33,752 nucleotides of DNA from Planctomycetota bacterium (GTDB taxonomy: Bacteria > Planctomycetota > PLA2). Below, one piece after another: positions 16,327 through 25,221 of this stretch (its first letter is position 1; each line of letters opens with the position of its first letter). The position numbers were made by a program, and so were the translations under genes. The notes beneath the pieces were generated by a model, which worked only from the letters and a program-made list of their open reading frames with translations, did no database searches and had not been told where the DNA came from. The stretch covers positions 1 to 33,752 of the forward strand of contig JAPUHK010000108.1 in assembly GCA_027297745.1 (NCBI GenBank), written 5' to 3'.

Positions 16327-16368
16327 GAAGGGCCGGCGCGCCGGATCGTCCGGAGGCACCGGCCCTTC
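16327..16368 (+). terminator. Terminator of the initiator tRNA
   Basis: GAAGGGCCGG (16327-16336) pairs perfectly with CCGGCCCTTC (16359-16368). An inner CCGG/CCGG stem is present, and CGTCTTT follows. It begins 6 nt after the CCA end and stops 12 nt before the next gene. Confidence 0.8.
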
Positions 16369-16380
16369 GTCTTTGGCGTG

Positions 16381-17016
16381 ATGCAGTACCTGCGTCCTTC
16401 GTTCCTCTTGCTTGCCGCCGCGGTGTGCGCCGCCGCCGCACAGGGCGACGGCAAGAGCAAGCCCAAGCCGCCGAAGCCGAAGCCGCGCGCCTACGCGCTG
16501 GGCGACACGGTCAAACTGCACAAACACCGCGACCTGGCCGGTGGAGCGGAGGTCGATCTCGACGCGGCCGTGCGCAAGAGCACCAAGGGCGTGGTCCTGT
16601 TCTGGCAAGCGCCCAAGAGCCCCGCCTGCCGCAAGTTGTTGCCCGAGGTCAAGCAGCTGCACAAGAAGTACGGCGCGAAGGGGTGGCGCTTCTACGCCGT
16701 GTTCAGCGGCAGCTCGCGCGGCCCCAAGGTCATGGACCCGGACGAGCACCGCATGTACTACAAGCTGGCGCGGTTTCCGTTTCCGGTGCTGGACGACCGC
16801 AAGCAACGCTACTTGAAGCCGTTCCGGCTGGAGCTGTTGCCGACGTTCGCGGTCGTCACCAAGGACCGCCGGCTGCGCTATGTGGGCTCCTTGCGCAGCG
16901 CCCATGTCAAGACCGCGGCTTATCTGACCCGCACCCTGGACCTGCTCGGCGAGGGCAAGCACCCCCCGGCCTACAAGCCGGAGGCGATCAAGCCCTACGG
17001 CTCCACGATTCGGTAG
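16381..17016 (+). CDS. Secreted thioredoxin-like protein with SxxC site
   Basis: A 211-residue protein with a signal peptide (MQYLRPSFLLLAAAVCAAAAQG), a Lys/Pro-rich linker (about 23-38) and a thioredoxin-fold domain. The active-site region reads VLFWQAPKSPACRKLLPEVKQLHKKYGAKGWRFYAVF. The first Cys of the CxxC is replaced by Ser (SPAC), leaving a single Cys. The cis-Pro region LLPTFAVVTKDRRLRYVG is intact. A standard disulfide exchange is therefore unlikely; a one-Cys redoxin or a non-catalytic role is inferred. The ATG at 16381 is chosen because the signal peptide starts there, although it lies only 12 nt from the tRNA terminator. It is probably independent of its neighbours. Confidence 0.82.
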   Translation: MQYLRPSFLLLAAAVCAAAAQGDGKSKPKPPKPKPRAYALGDTVKLHKHRDLAGGAEVDLDAAVRKSTKGVVLFWQAPKSPACRKLLPEVKQLHKKYGAKGWRFYAVFSGSSRGPKVMDPDEHRMYYKLARFPFPVLDDRKQRYLKPFRLELLPTFAVVTKDRRLRYVGSLRSAHVKTAAYLTRTLDLLGEGKHPPAYKPEAIKPYGSTIR

Positions 17017-17094
17017 GCGCCAGGCCCCCGCGACCGCCGTTTGGGGCCATTGGATGCAGGCTTTGTGACAGCCGAAGGGCGCTCCAGGTTCGTC

Positions 17095-17100
17095 TAGGAT
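17095..17100 (+). promoter_or_regulatory. -10-like TAGGAT upstream of the HEAT/trmB operon
   Basis: TAGGAT is followed by AGGGAGGA and the ATG 20 nt later. Unlike the leaderless cases, this gives a short leader with a Shine-Dalgarno sequence. Confidence 0.4.
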
Positions 17101-17120
17101 AGGGAGGAAGTCGGGATTCC

Positions 17121-19424
17121 ATGAGCTGCCGTTGGATCGTTCTCGCCCTGTTTCTGGGAGCTCTCAGCGCTCCCCTGCAGGCGCAGGAGGACGAGGGCTG
17201 CAGCGAGATGGAGACTGAGGACGAGGACGGCTGCGCCGAGCTGCTCGAAGGCACCGAAGGGCTCGACGAAGACGACTACGGCATCCAGGAGGACCCGTAC
17301 TCCGGTCCGCCGCGCGAGGTCGACGACCCGCGCCGGCCGCCGCCGATCCAGGTCGGAAGCTGGCAACCCCCGGCGTTGCCCCACAAGGCCGCCCTGCGCC
17401 TCGAGGCGCTGCGCAAGCGACGCGCGCAGCGGCCGCGAGACCCGGCCGTTGCCTACGCGCTGGCCGAGTTCTATCTCGAGAACGAGTGGTACCCCCACGC
17501 AGAGCGCGAGATGCTGCGCTGTGCGCATTTCGATCCCGAGTCGCTCGTGCCGTGGGAGAAGCTGCTCAAGATCTACCGCTCGGGCGACTTCAGCGGAGGG
17601 CTCACATGGGAGATCGTCGTGGGCCCCCGCGGACAACAGATCTTCCGCCGGAAACCGCAGGAACGCGACTGGCTGGACGATACGGAGCGCGCCCGCCGCA
17701 TCGGGCGCGCCTACGTGGAGATCCTGAAGCGGCGCCCCGGCGATCTCTCGCGCCGCCGCGAGTACCTCGCGCACCTCAAGCAGACACGCAACGACTGCGG
17801 CTTCATCGAGCAGGCGCAGGAGATCCTGAACGTCATGCCGCGCGACGCCGGCCTACGCTTCGAGGTGGCGCAGGCGTGGTTGCGCATGGCCGTGCAAAGG
17901 GACCGGTCAGCGCGGCGCCTGACCGATGACAAGGCGGCCGCCCTGCGTGCGCAAGCCGAGGAGATGCGTGCGAAGGCCGTCGAGATCCTGGAGCTCAACC
18001 TGCGCGGGTCGCCGTCGCATGCCGCGTCGAGCCTGCGGCTGGCCTGGCTGATCGCGCGCCGGGACGGCCGCAAGTCGCGCGAGCGCATCCTGGATCTGGA
18101 GCGCCGCGGGTTCTTCTACCTGTTCGTGCGGCCCGAGTTGGCCGAGGTCCCGTTCAGCGAGGAGGCCTTCCTCCTGGCGCGCGACCTGTGCGGTCCCGAG
18201 CTGGCCAAGTCGCTGTACGACAACGCCATGAAGGTCCCGCAGGCGCCGGGTCCCTTCGGCCGGCCGCCCACGCCGATGCTCTCCAAGCAGTATTGGGAGC
18301 TGAGCTTCCCCCGTGCGCAGGCGGAGCGCCGGCTAGAGATCGTGCAGCGCTTGCGCCGGCGGGGCGACGCCGCCTCGGCGGCCTTGCTCGTGGGGCTCTT
18401 GTGGAACCTGCAGGACGTTCTGCGGTTCGGTGCGCCGCCGTCGAGGTGGACCGTGCGGCCCGATGCGGGCGACGTGATGCACCAAAAGATCGAGCAGGCG
18501 GCGATCGATGCGCTGGCCCGGTCGCCGGCCGTGGCCTACCCGTCCGCCGAACGCTTCCTGAAGGCCGCCGAGGCGCCGATCCATCGCTCGCGTGCCGTGC
18601 GGCTCATGCACGCCATACGTGATCCGCGCGGCGTCGGCCCGCTGACGGACGCGCTGCAATGGGATATCCAGGCGGCGTATTCGTACGGCGTCTCGCGCGT
18701 CCTCGAGGAGTTGGCGGACGCACGCGCCGTGGCGGCGCTTTCGCAGGCAGCGCTCGACGTGCGCCGCCCTGTCGCGCGCCGCGCCGAAGCCGCCGAGGCG
18801 CTCGGGGCGTTCCGCGACCCGCGCGCGGTAGCGGCCCTGAGCCAGCTGGCCGGGCAGAAGGAGTTTCGCATCGTGGCCGCCTACGGCCTGTACCGCCTGA
18901 CCGGGGAGGAGACCCACGCGCTCAAGCTCGAAGAGGCCCTGCATGAGTCCGGCGCGGACACGAGCACCGTGCGGCTCGTCGCCAAGCTCGAGCCGTCGCC
19001 GCGCGTGGAGGCGATCCTGTTGTCCGGCTTGCGCTCCATCCCCGATCCGTCGCGCGCGTCCGTCCTGGCGCTGCTCCAAGAACGCTACTGGAAGACGGCT
19101 GAGCCCAAGGTGAAAGCGATCTTCCTGAAGCAGGCGCAGGACAAGACCGTCACGAAGAGCGTGCTGCGGTTCCTGGGCGAGTTGGGCGGCAAGGCCGCCG
19201 CCGACCGGCTCTTGCAGCTCATGGACGAATTGGGGGATGACCGCTGGGAGACCTGCGCGCGCGCGCTGGCCAACACCGGCGACTCCCGGGCCGTGCGCAA
19301 GTTCAACCGCATGCGCATCCTCAGCAAGCGTCCCGACCGCCGCGAGTTGGCCGAAGAGCTGTACCCGTTCGCGCGCAAGCGCGAGGCGCAGATCGCCAGG
19401 GCCGCCGCGGCCAAAGCCGGATGA
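17121..19424 (+). CDS. Large secreted HEAT/TPR-type repeat protein
   Basis: A 767-residue protein with a signal peptide (MSCRWIVLALFLGALSAPLQAQ). A strongly acidic stretch follows (about 23-60, with EDEGCSEMETEDEDGC), then a proline-rich linker. Residues 100-330 hold helical pairs of TPR character (AVAYALAEFYLENEWYPHAEREMLRCAHFDP). From about residue 470 there are HEAT-like repeats (ARAVAALSQAALDVRRPVARRAEAAEALGAFRDPRAVAALSQLA). Such solenoids bind proteins; no catalytic site is seen. The start is supported by the signal peptide and AGGGAGGA upstream. It overlaps trmB by ATGA, a link between an exported protein and a tRNA enzyme that is probably incidental. Confidence 0.8.
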   Translation: MSCRWIVLALFLGALSAPLQAQEDEGCSEMETEDEDGCAELLEGTEGLDEDDYGIQEDPYSGPPREVDDPRRPPPIQVGSWQPPALPHKAALRLEALRKRRAQRPRDPAVAYALAEFYLENEWYPHAEREMLRCAHFDPESLVPWEKLLKIYRSGDFSGGLTWEIVVGPRGQQIFRRKPQERDWLDDTERARRIGRAYVEILKRRPGDLSRRREYLAHLKQTRNDCGFIEQAQEILNVMPRDAGLRFEVAQAWLRMAVQRDRSARRLTDDKAAALRAQAEEMRAKAVEILELNLRGSPSHAASSLRLAWLIARRDGRKSRERILDLERRGFFYLFVRPELAEVPFSEEAFLLARDLCGPELAKSLYDNAMKVPQAPGPFGRPPTPMLSKQYWELSFPRAQAERRLEIVQRLRRRGDAASAALLVGLLWNLQDVLRFGAPPSRWTVRPDAGDVMHQKIEQAAIDALARSPAVAYPSAERFLKAAEAPIHRSRAVRLMHAIRDPRGVGPLTDALQWDIQAAYSYGVSRVLEELADARAVAALSQAALDVRRPVARRAEAAEALGAFRDPRAVAALSQLAGQKEFRIVAAYGLYRLTGEETHALKLEEALHESGADTSTVRLVAKLEPSPRVEAILLSGLRSIPDPSRASVLALLQERYWKTAEPKVKAIFLKQAQDKTVTKSVLRFLGELGGKAAADRLLQLMDELGDDRWETCARALANTGDSRAVRKFNRMRILSKRPDRRELAEELYPFARKREAQIARAAAAKAG

Positions 19425-20017
19425 CCGAGCAGCTCCCTTTCGAATCCGGGCTCGTTGCGGTCGACCCCGCCGGCGACTTGGCCACCGCGCTCGAGCTCCC
19501 GGCGCGCCCGCTGCACATCGAGGTGGGGTTCGGCAAGGACGTGCGCGTTCTGCGCGCGGCCGCCGCGGACCCCGGGACGCTCTACCTGGGGATCGAGGTC
19601 TCGCGCAAGAAGCACGACAAGTTTTGCCGCAAGGTCGCACGCGCGGGTCTGCGCAACGTGCGCGCACTCTTGTGCGACGTGCGCGAGGTGCTGCAGGAGA
19701 TGCTGCCGCCGGCGTGCGTGCTCAGCTTCACGGTCTTGTTTCCCGATCCGTGGCCCAAGCGCCGGCACCACAAACACCGTTGGATCACGCCTGAGAGCGC
19801 CCCGCAGCTGGCGCGTGCACTGGTTCCGGACGGATGCGTCACGGTAGCCACCGACGACGCGCCCTACATGGACCAGATCCGCGCCTCGATGCAGTCGGCG
19901 GGCTTCCGGCTCGAGCGCGAGACGGCGACCGTGCCGGCCTTGGAGCGCTCGCTGTTCGCGGAGCGCTTCGAGCGCCTGGGCGCGCCCGTGCTCTACCAGC
20001 GCTGGCTGCGGGGTTGA
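19421..20017 (+). CDS. trmB: tRNA (guanine-N7-)-methyltransferase
   Basis: A 198-residue SAM-dependent enzyme expected to form m7G46 in tRNA variable loops. Diagnostic motifs are HIEVGFGKDVRVL (SAM loop, about residues 32-44), YLGIEVSRKK, and FPDPWPKRRHHKHRWI (about 107-122), the TrmB signature, followed by VTVATDDAPYMDQ. It is slightly shorter than many TrmB proteins because the N-terminus is brief. The ATG overlaps the stop of the HEAT gene (ATGA), implying translational coupling. It is followed by a 326-bp gene-free region with palindromic repeats. Confidence 0.94.
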   Translation: MTEQLPFESGLVAVDPAGDLATALELPARPLHIEVGFGKDVRVLRAAAADPGTLYLGIEVSRKKHDKFCRKVARAGLRNVRALLCDVREVLQEMLPPACVLSFTVLFPDPWPKRRHHKHRWITPESAPQLARALVPDGCVTVATDDAPYMDQIRASMQSAGFRLERETATVPALERSLFAERFERLGAPVLYQRWLRG

Positions 20018-20054
20018 CGGCGCCGCACTCCGATGGGCCTTCGACTGCATGCGG

Positions 20055-20076
20055 GGGCGGCCCCATGTTGCCGCCC
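20055..20076 (+). repeat. GGGGCG palindrome, copy A
   Basis: GGGCGGCC, loop CCATGT, then TGCCGCCC. The loop differs from copies B and C by one base and one stem position is unpaired. It is the most divergent of the three clustered copies. Confidence 0.55.
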
Positions 20077-20146
20077 TGCACTTTTCGCCGGGGAGCCTTC
20101 GCGGCCGAGAATGAAACCGCAAGAGCCGCAACTGCGGGTAGTCGTC

Positions 20147-20184
20147 CGACGAGCTGTAGGGGCGCACCTATGTGTGCGCCCTCC
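20147..20184 (+). repeat. GTAGGGGCG palindrome, copy B
   Basis: Stem GGGCGCAC/GTGCGCCC around loop CTATGT, preceded by CGACGAGCTGTAG. The first 18 bases match copy D at 13442-13459 with one difference. It is in the opposite orientation to copy C. Confidence 0.65.
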
Positions 20185-20241
20185 CGCTCCAATACCGGTT
20201 GCTCACGCCTCGCCGGATCGGAAGCAACTGGTGATCGCACC

Positions 20242-20270
20242 GGAGGGCGGCCACATAGGGCCGCCCCTAC
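20242..20270 (-). repeat. GTAGGGGCG palindrome, copy C (inverted)
   Basis: On the minus strand it reads GTAGGGGCG, then stem GGGCGGCC/GGCCGCCC around the same CTATGT loop as copy B. Of 29 positions, four differ from B, and these four form two compensated base pairs. This indicates that stem structure rather than exact sequence is conserved. Confidence 0.65.
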
Positions 20271-20343
20271 CGCGTTCTCTGCGGTTCAAAACGGCACCAC
20301 GGACGGCGATGGGCGATGGGATGTGACGTGGACCGGTGCCGCA

Positions 20344-21297
20344 TCAACGGTTGTTGATGCGGAACCGCTCCAGCTTTCGGTAGAGGGTCGCCCGTCCGAT
20401 GCCGAGTGCCCGGGCGGCTCGGGTCACATTGCCACGCGTTACGCGCAGCGCGTGCGTGATGGCGCGCCGCTCCAATTCCTCCAGCGGCAAGATACGCTCC
20501 TCCTCCTCGGCCATCATCGGTAGAGGGGAAGATGACGCCTCCGGCGCCGGCGCGACCGCGCGCACGGTTTCCGGAAGCGAGTCGAAGTCGATGACTTCGG
20601 CGCCCCCGGCTGCCATGACGGCGCCGAAGATCGCGTTTTCGAGCTCTCTGAGGTTGCCCGGCCAACTGTAGCGCCTCAGCGACTCCAGGGCGCGCGGCGT
20701 CATGGTGTTGGCGTTGCCGGTGAGCTGCTCCCGGCTGCGCACGAGGAAACACTGCGTCAGCGCGAGCACGTCCTCCCGCCGCTCACGCAGCGGGGGCAGG
20801 TCGATCTGGAACAGATTGAAACGATAGAAGAGGTCCTGCCTGAAGCCCTGCTCCTCGACCGCCTGGCGAAGGCTGGTCGTGGAGCTGGCCACGATGCGGA
20901 CGTCCGGGCTGAACACCTCGGTCCCGTCGGTGCACGTGATGGCGCCGTCCTTCAAGTAGCACAGCAGGCGCTCCTGATGGTCCGGGCTCAGCCGGGCGAC
21001 CTCCTTGAGCAGCAGCGTGCCGCGTGCCGCCTTCTTGAAAGCGCCCTCGGGTCCCTTGCTGAACAGGACCTGTTCCAGGACCTCCGGGGGCGCCGAAGCG
21101 CAGTCCACCAGCACGAAGGCCGCCTGGCCCCGCGCGCCCGAACGGTGGATCTCCCGCGCGATCGTCTCGCGGCCCGTCCCCGGTTCCCCGTGGATCAGGA
21201 CGGGGGCCGCCGAGTCCCGCACCAGCGATACCTGGCGCAAGACATCTTCCATGGCGGGACTGTGGCCCACCAACGCTGTCGTACCCGTGGTGCTCAT
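20344..21297 (-). CDS. Degenerate sigma-54-activator-like AAA+ protein with Fis-type HTH
   Basis: A 317-residue protein with the AAA+ core of bacterial enhancer-binding proteins and a C-terminal Fis-type helix-turn-helix (NVTRAARALGIGRATLYRKLERF, about 287-309). No receiver or sensor domain precedes the core. Several catalytic features are altered: Walker A is GEPGTGRE (Lys to Arg at 43), Walker B is TLLLKE (Asp to Lys at 98), and GAFTGA reads GAFKKA (85-90) with a shortened loop after it. The arginine-finger region FRQDLFYRFN is kept. Without GAFTGA it should not remodel sigma-54 holoenzyme. A DNA-binding regulator acting without ATP hydrolysis is inferred. It follows two bactofilin-type genes on the same strand. 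Confidence 0.85.
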   Translation of the reverse strand: MSTTGTTALVGHSPAMEDVLRQVSLVRDSAAPVLIHGEPGTGRETIAREIHRSGARGQAAFVLVDCASAPPEVLEQVLFSKGPEGAFKKAARGTLLLKEVARLSPDHQERLLCYLKDGAITCTDGTEVFSPDVRIVASSTTSLRQAVEEQGFRQDLFYRFNLFQIDLPPLRERREDVLALTQCFLVRSREQLTGNANTMTPRALESLRRYSWPGNLRELENAIFGAVMAAGGAEVIDFDSLPETVRAVAPAPEASSSPLPMMAEEEERILPLEELERRAITHALRVTRGNVTRAARALGIGRATLYRKLERFRINNR

Positions 21298-21392
21298 CCA
21301 GGCGCATGATCGGAGCTTTCTGTCTCAGCTTGAGCCGGGTTCGCAATTCTGCCCTAAACGTTTGAAGGGCGGGGGGTTGCGAGAGCACCTGC

Positions 21393-21806
21393 TCAGCTAC
21401 CGCGGGGTTGCAAGGCGGCCGCGGCACCGATCCGGACGGAGCCCGTGATCTCGCCCCCCGGTGCCACGGACAGGAGCGGGGAGGAGACGTCCCCGACGAT
21501 GCGGCCCTTCTTGCCCACGACTACCCGGTGGGTAGTGCGCACGTTGCCCTGCACGGTCCCGTTGACCACCAGCTCGCTGACGCGCACCTCCGCCACGAGC
21601 TGCGCGTTCTTGACCACCTCGACCCGCCCCGCCGTCGCCAGCCTGACGACGGCGTGGTAGGCCTTGATCTTCATGTCCTCGACGATCAGCCGCTGGTTGC
21701 AATGCCGGCAGTTGACCGACATCGCGCTCGCGGAGATCTCCAGGCGGTTCTCGCAGTGGGCGCAGACGACATACCGGCTCTCGACCGGGGGCGGTTTGGG
21801 CGCCAT
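21393..21806 (-). CDS. Zinc-ribbon bactofilin-like (polymer-forming) protein
   Basis: A protein of about 137 residues. The N-terminus is a zinc ribbon with two CxxC knuckles (YVVCAHCENRLEI, then VNCRHCNQRLIV). After it comes a short right-handed beta-helix of the bactofilin type, with repeated turns such as AELVRVSELVVNGTVQGNV-like units (actual: VRVSELVVNGTVQGNVRT) and KKGRIVGDVSSPLLSVAPGGEITGSVRIG. Bactofilins polymerise into filaments or scaffolds. The start is either ATG 21806 (MAPKPPP) or GTG 21833. A TACCCT hexamer ends 12 nt before 21806. It lies between the classic bactofilin gene and the AAA+ gene, all on one strand. Confidence 0.8.
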   Translation of the reverse strand: MAPKPPPVESRYVVCAHCENRLEISASAMSVNCRHCNQRLIVEDMKIKAYHAVVRLATAGRVEVVKNAQLVAEVRVSELVVNGTVQGNVRTTHRVVVGKKGRIVGDVSSPLLSVAPGGEITGSVRIGAAAALQPRGS

Positions 21807-21848
21807 GGTGGAGGTCTCAGGGTACACCGGCACTCCGATGCGGGTCAG

Positions 21849-21884
21849 GCCCCAAGACGCGGTCCGGGGGCTGCCCCAAGACGC
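21849..21884. repeat. Direct repeat GCCCCAAGACGC, 24-bp period
   Basis: Two exact copies of the 12-mer (21849-21860 and 21873-21884) separated by 12 bp. They abut the stop of the bactofilin gene. On the minus strand GGGGC and GCCCC between them can form a tight hairpin. It may be a weak terminator or processing site inside the bactofilin cluster. Confidence 0.45.
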
Positions 21885-22295
21885 CTACCTCTTCGGTATG
21901 GCTTCTTTCTCGGCGATCCGGTTGGGAACGCCTGCGGCAGCCACGGCATCCTTGCCGACGTGGCACTGGCCGTTGAAGGTCGCCCCCTCGGCCACGAGCA
22001 GCTTGGCCGCCCACAGGTCACCCTTCAGGCGCGCCGTCTGGCGCAGCTCGATGCGCTCGGTCGCACGCAGGTTGCCGACCACCTCGCCCTCGACGATGAT
22101 GTTGCCGGCCTGCACCTCCGCCGCCTGCACCTTACCGCCTTTGGAGATGGCGAGGATCCCGGTCGAGTGGATCTTGCCCTCGATGCGACCGTCCACACGG
22201 ACCCCGTTCTCGAAGGTGATCTCGCCCTTGATGGCGGCATCCTTCCCGATGATGGTCGTGAACTCCGGGCTTCCGCCCGCTGCTTTGTCGATCAT
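21885..22295 (-). CDS. Bactofilin (polymer-forming cytoskeletal protein)
   Basis: A 136-residue classic bactofilin. A short N-terminal tail (MIDKAAGGSPEF) precedes the beta-helix TTIIGKDAAIKGEITFENGVRVDGRIEGKIHSTGILAISKGGKVQAAEVQAGNIIVEGEVVGNL, and a charged tail follows. It is expected to assemble spontaneously into membrane-associated or cytoplasmic filaments used in cell shape or positioning. The ATG at 22295 is chosen over one at 22325 because AAGGGAG lies 5 nt upstream and homology starts close by. It heads a minus-strand cluster with the zinc-ribbon bactofilin (about 80 nt downstream) and the degenerate AAA+ regulator. Confidence 0.92.
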   Translation of the reverse strand: MIDKAAGGSPEFTTIIGKDAAIKGEITFENGVRVDGRIEGKIHSTGILAISKGGKVQAAEVQAGNIIVEGEVVGNLRATERIELRQTARLKGDLWAAKLLVAEGATFNGQCHVGKDAVAAAGVPNRIAEKEAIPKR

Positions 22296-22300
22296 CTCTT

Positions 22301-22307
22301 CTCCCTT
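22301..22307 (-). promoter_or_regulatory. Shine-Dalgarno AAGGGAG for the bactofilin gene
   Basis: It lies 5 nt before ATG 22295 and selects this start over the in-frame ATG 30 bases upstream. Confidence 0.6.
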
Positions 22308-22378
22308 GTATCCAGCCAGGCGCATGTTGCGTGTGGTCTTTCCGCCGGCGCGTCCTCTGAAAGTAAACGATCTTGCGA

Positions 22379-22487
22379 GCTTCGCTCATGCGAAGCCGGA
22401 GTCTGAAATAGCAGGGGGGGGGGACTTGTCCTTGCCCGCCGCCGAACCCCGTCCCGAGGGAAGCCCCGGACGCCAGCGGGCCCGCTG
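22379..22487. other. Intergenic hairpin, G10 tract and 14-bp palindrome between mutS and bactofilin
   Basis: Within the 205-bp gap there is a 7-bp hairpin GCTTCGC/GCGAAGC (22379-22396), a run of ten G (22414-22423) and the perfect palindrome CAGCGGGCCCGCTG (22474-22487). The last sits 14 nt after the mutS stop and could terminate mutS. The bactofilin promoter must also lie in this gap; TACTTT on the minus strand (about 22361-22366) is a candidate. Confidence 0.45.
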
Positions 22488-22500
22488 ACACCCGCCCGGG

Positions 22501-25095
<2,595 letters not shown>

Positions 25096-25105
25096 GGAAC
25101 CCGGC

Positions 25106-25111
25106 AAGGTA
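25106..25111 (-). promoter_or_regulatory. -10-like TACCTT for mutS
   Basis: TACCTT on the minus strand ends 10 nt before ATG 25095, with no SD between. It fits the leaderless pattern. Confidence 0.4.
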
Positions 25112-25135
25112 TCGAGAGTGGGGGACACGGCAGTC

Positions 25136-25197
25136 CTTGGCCTCAGCCCCTGCCTCGGCGTCAGCCTTGTGAATGGAGGCCTGAGGCTAGGGCCAAG
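25136..25197. repeat. CCTCAG-hexamer hairpin between divergent genes
   Basis: The left arm starts CTTGGCCTCAGCCCC and has hexamer-like units (CCTCAG, CCTCGG, CGTCAG). The right arm is AGGCCTGAGGCTAGGGCCAAG-like, ending at 25197. It closely resembles the element at 29291-29349. Here it lies upstream of both neighbours, so it cannot be a terminator of either. Confidence 0.55.
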
Positions 25198-25206
25198 CGG
25201 TTTCGG

Positions 25207-25212
25207 TAGGAT
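25207..25212 (+). promoter_or_regulatory. -10-like TAGGAT for the GCS2-type ligase gene
   Basis: TAGGAT ends 9 nt before ATG 25222. No SD is present. It starts 10 nt after the end of the CCTCAG hairpin. Confidence 0.5.
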
Positions 25213-25221
25213 GCCCAAGCC

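Larger units (their letters stand above)
20018..20343. other. Gene-free region carrying three palindromic repeats
   Basis: No coding potential or RNA gene is recognised between the trmB stop and the convergent stop at 20344. The region holds repeat copies A, B and C and a short TTGTTGATGC-rich end. As the ends of two convergent transcripts it may act in termination. Confidence 0.6.

Noticed and set aside
20018-20343. CRISPR array
   Set aside because: The repeats are three divergent palindromes in mixed orientation without regular spacers, and no cas gene is present.
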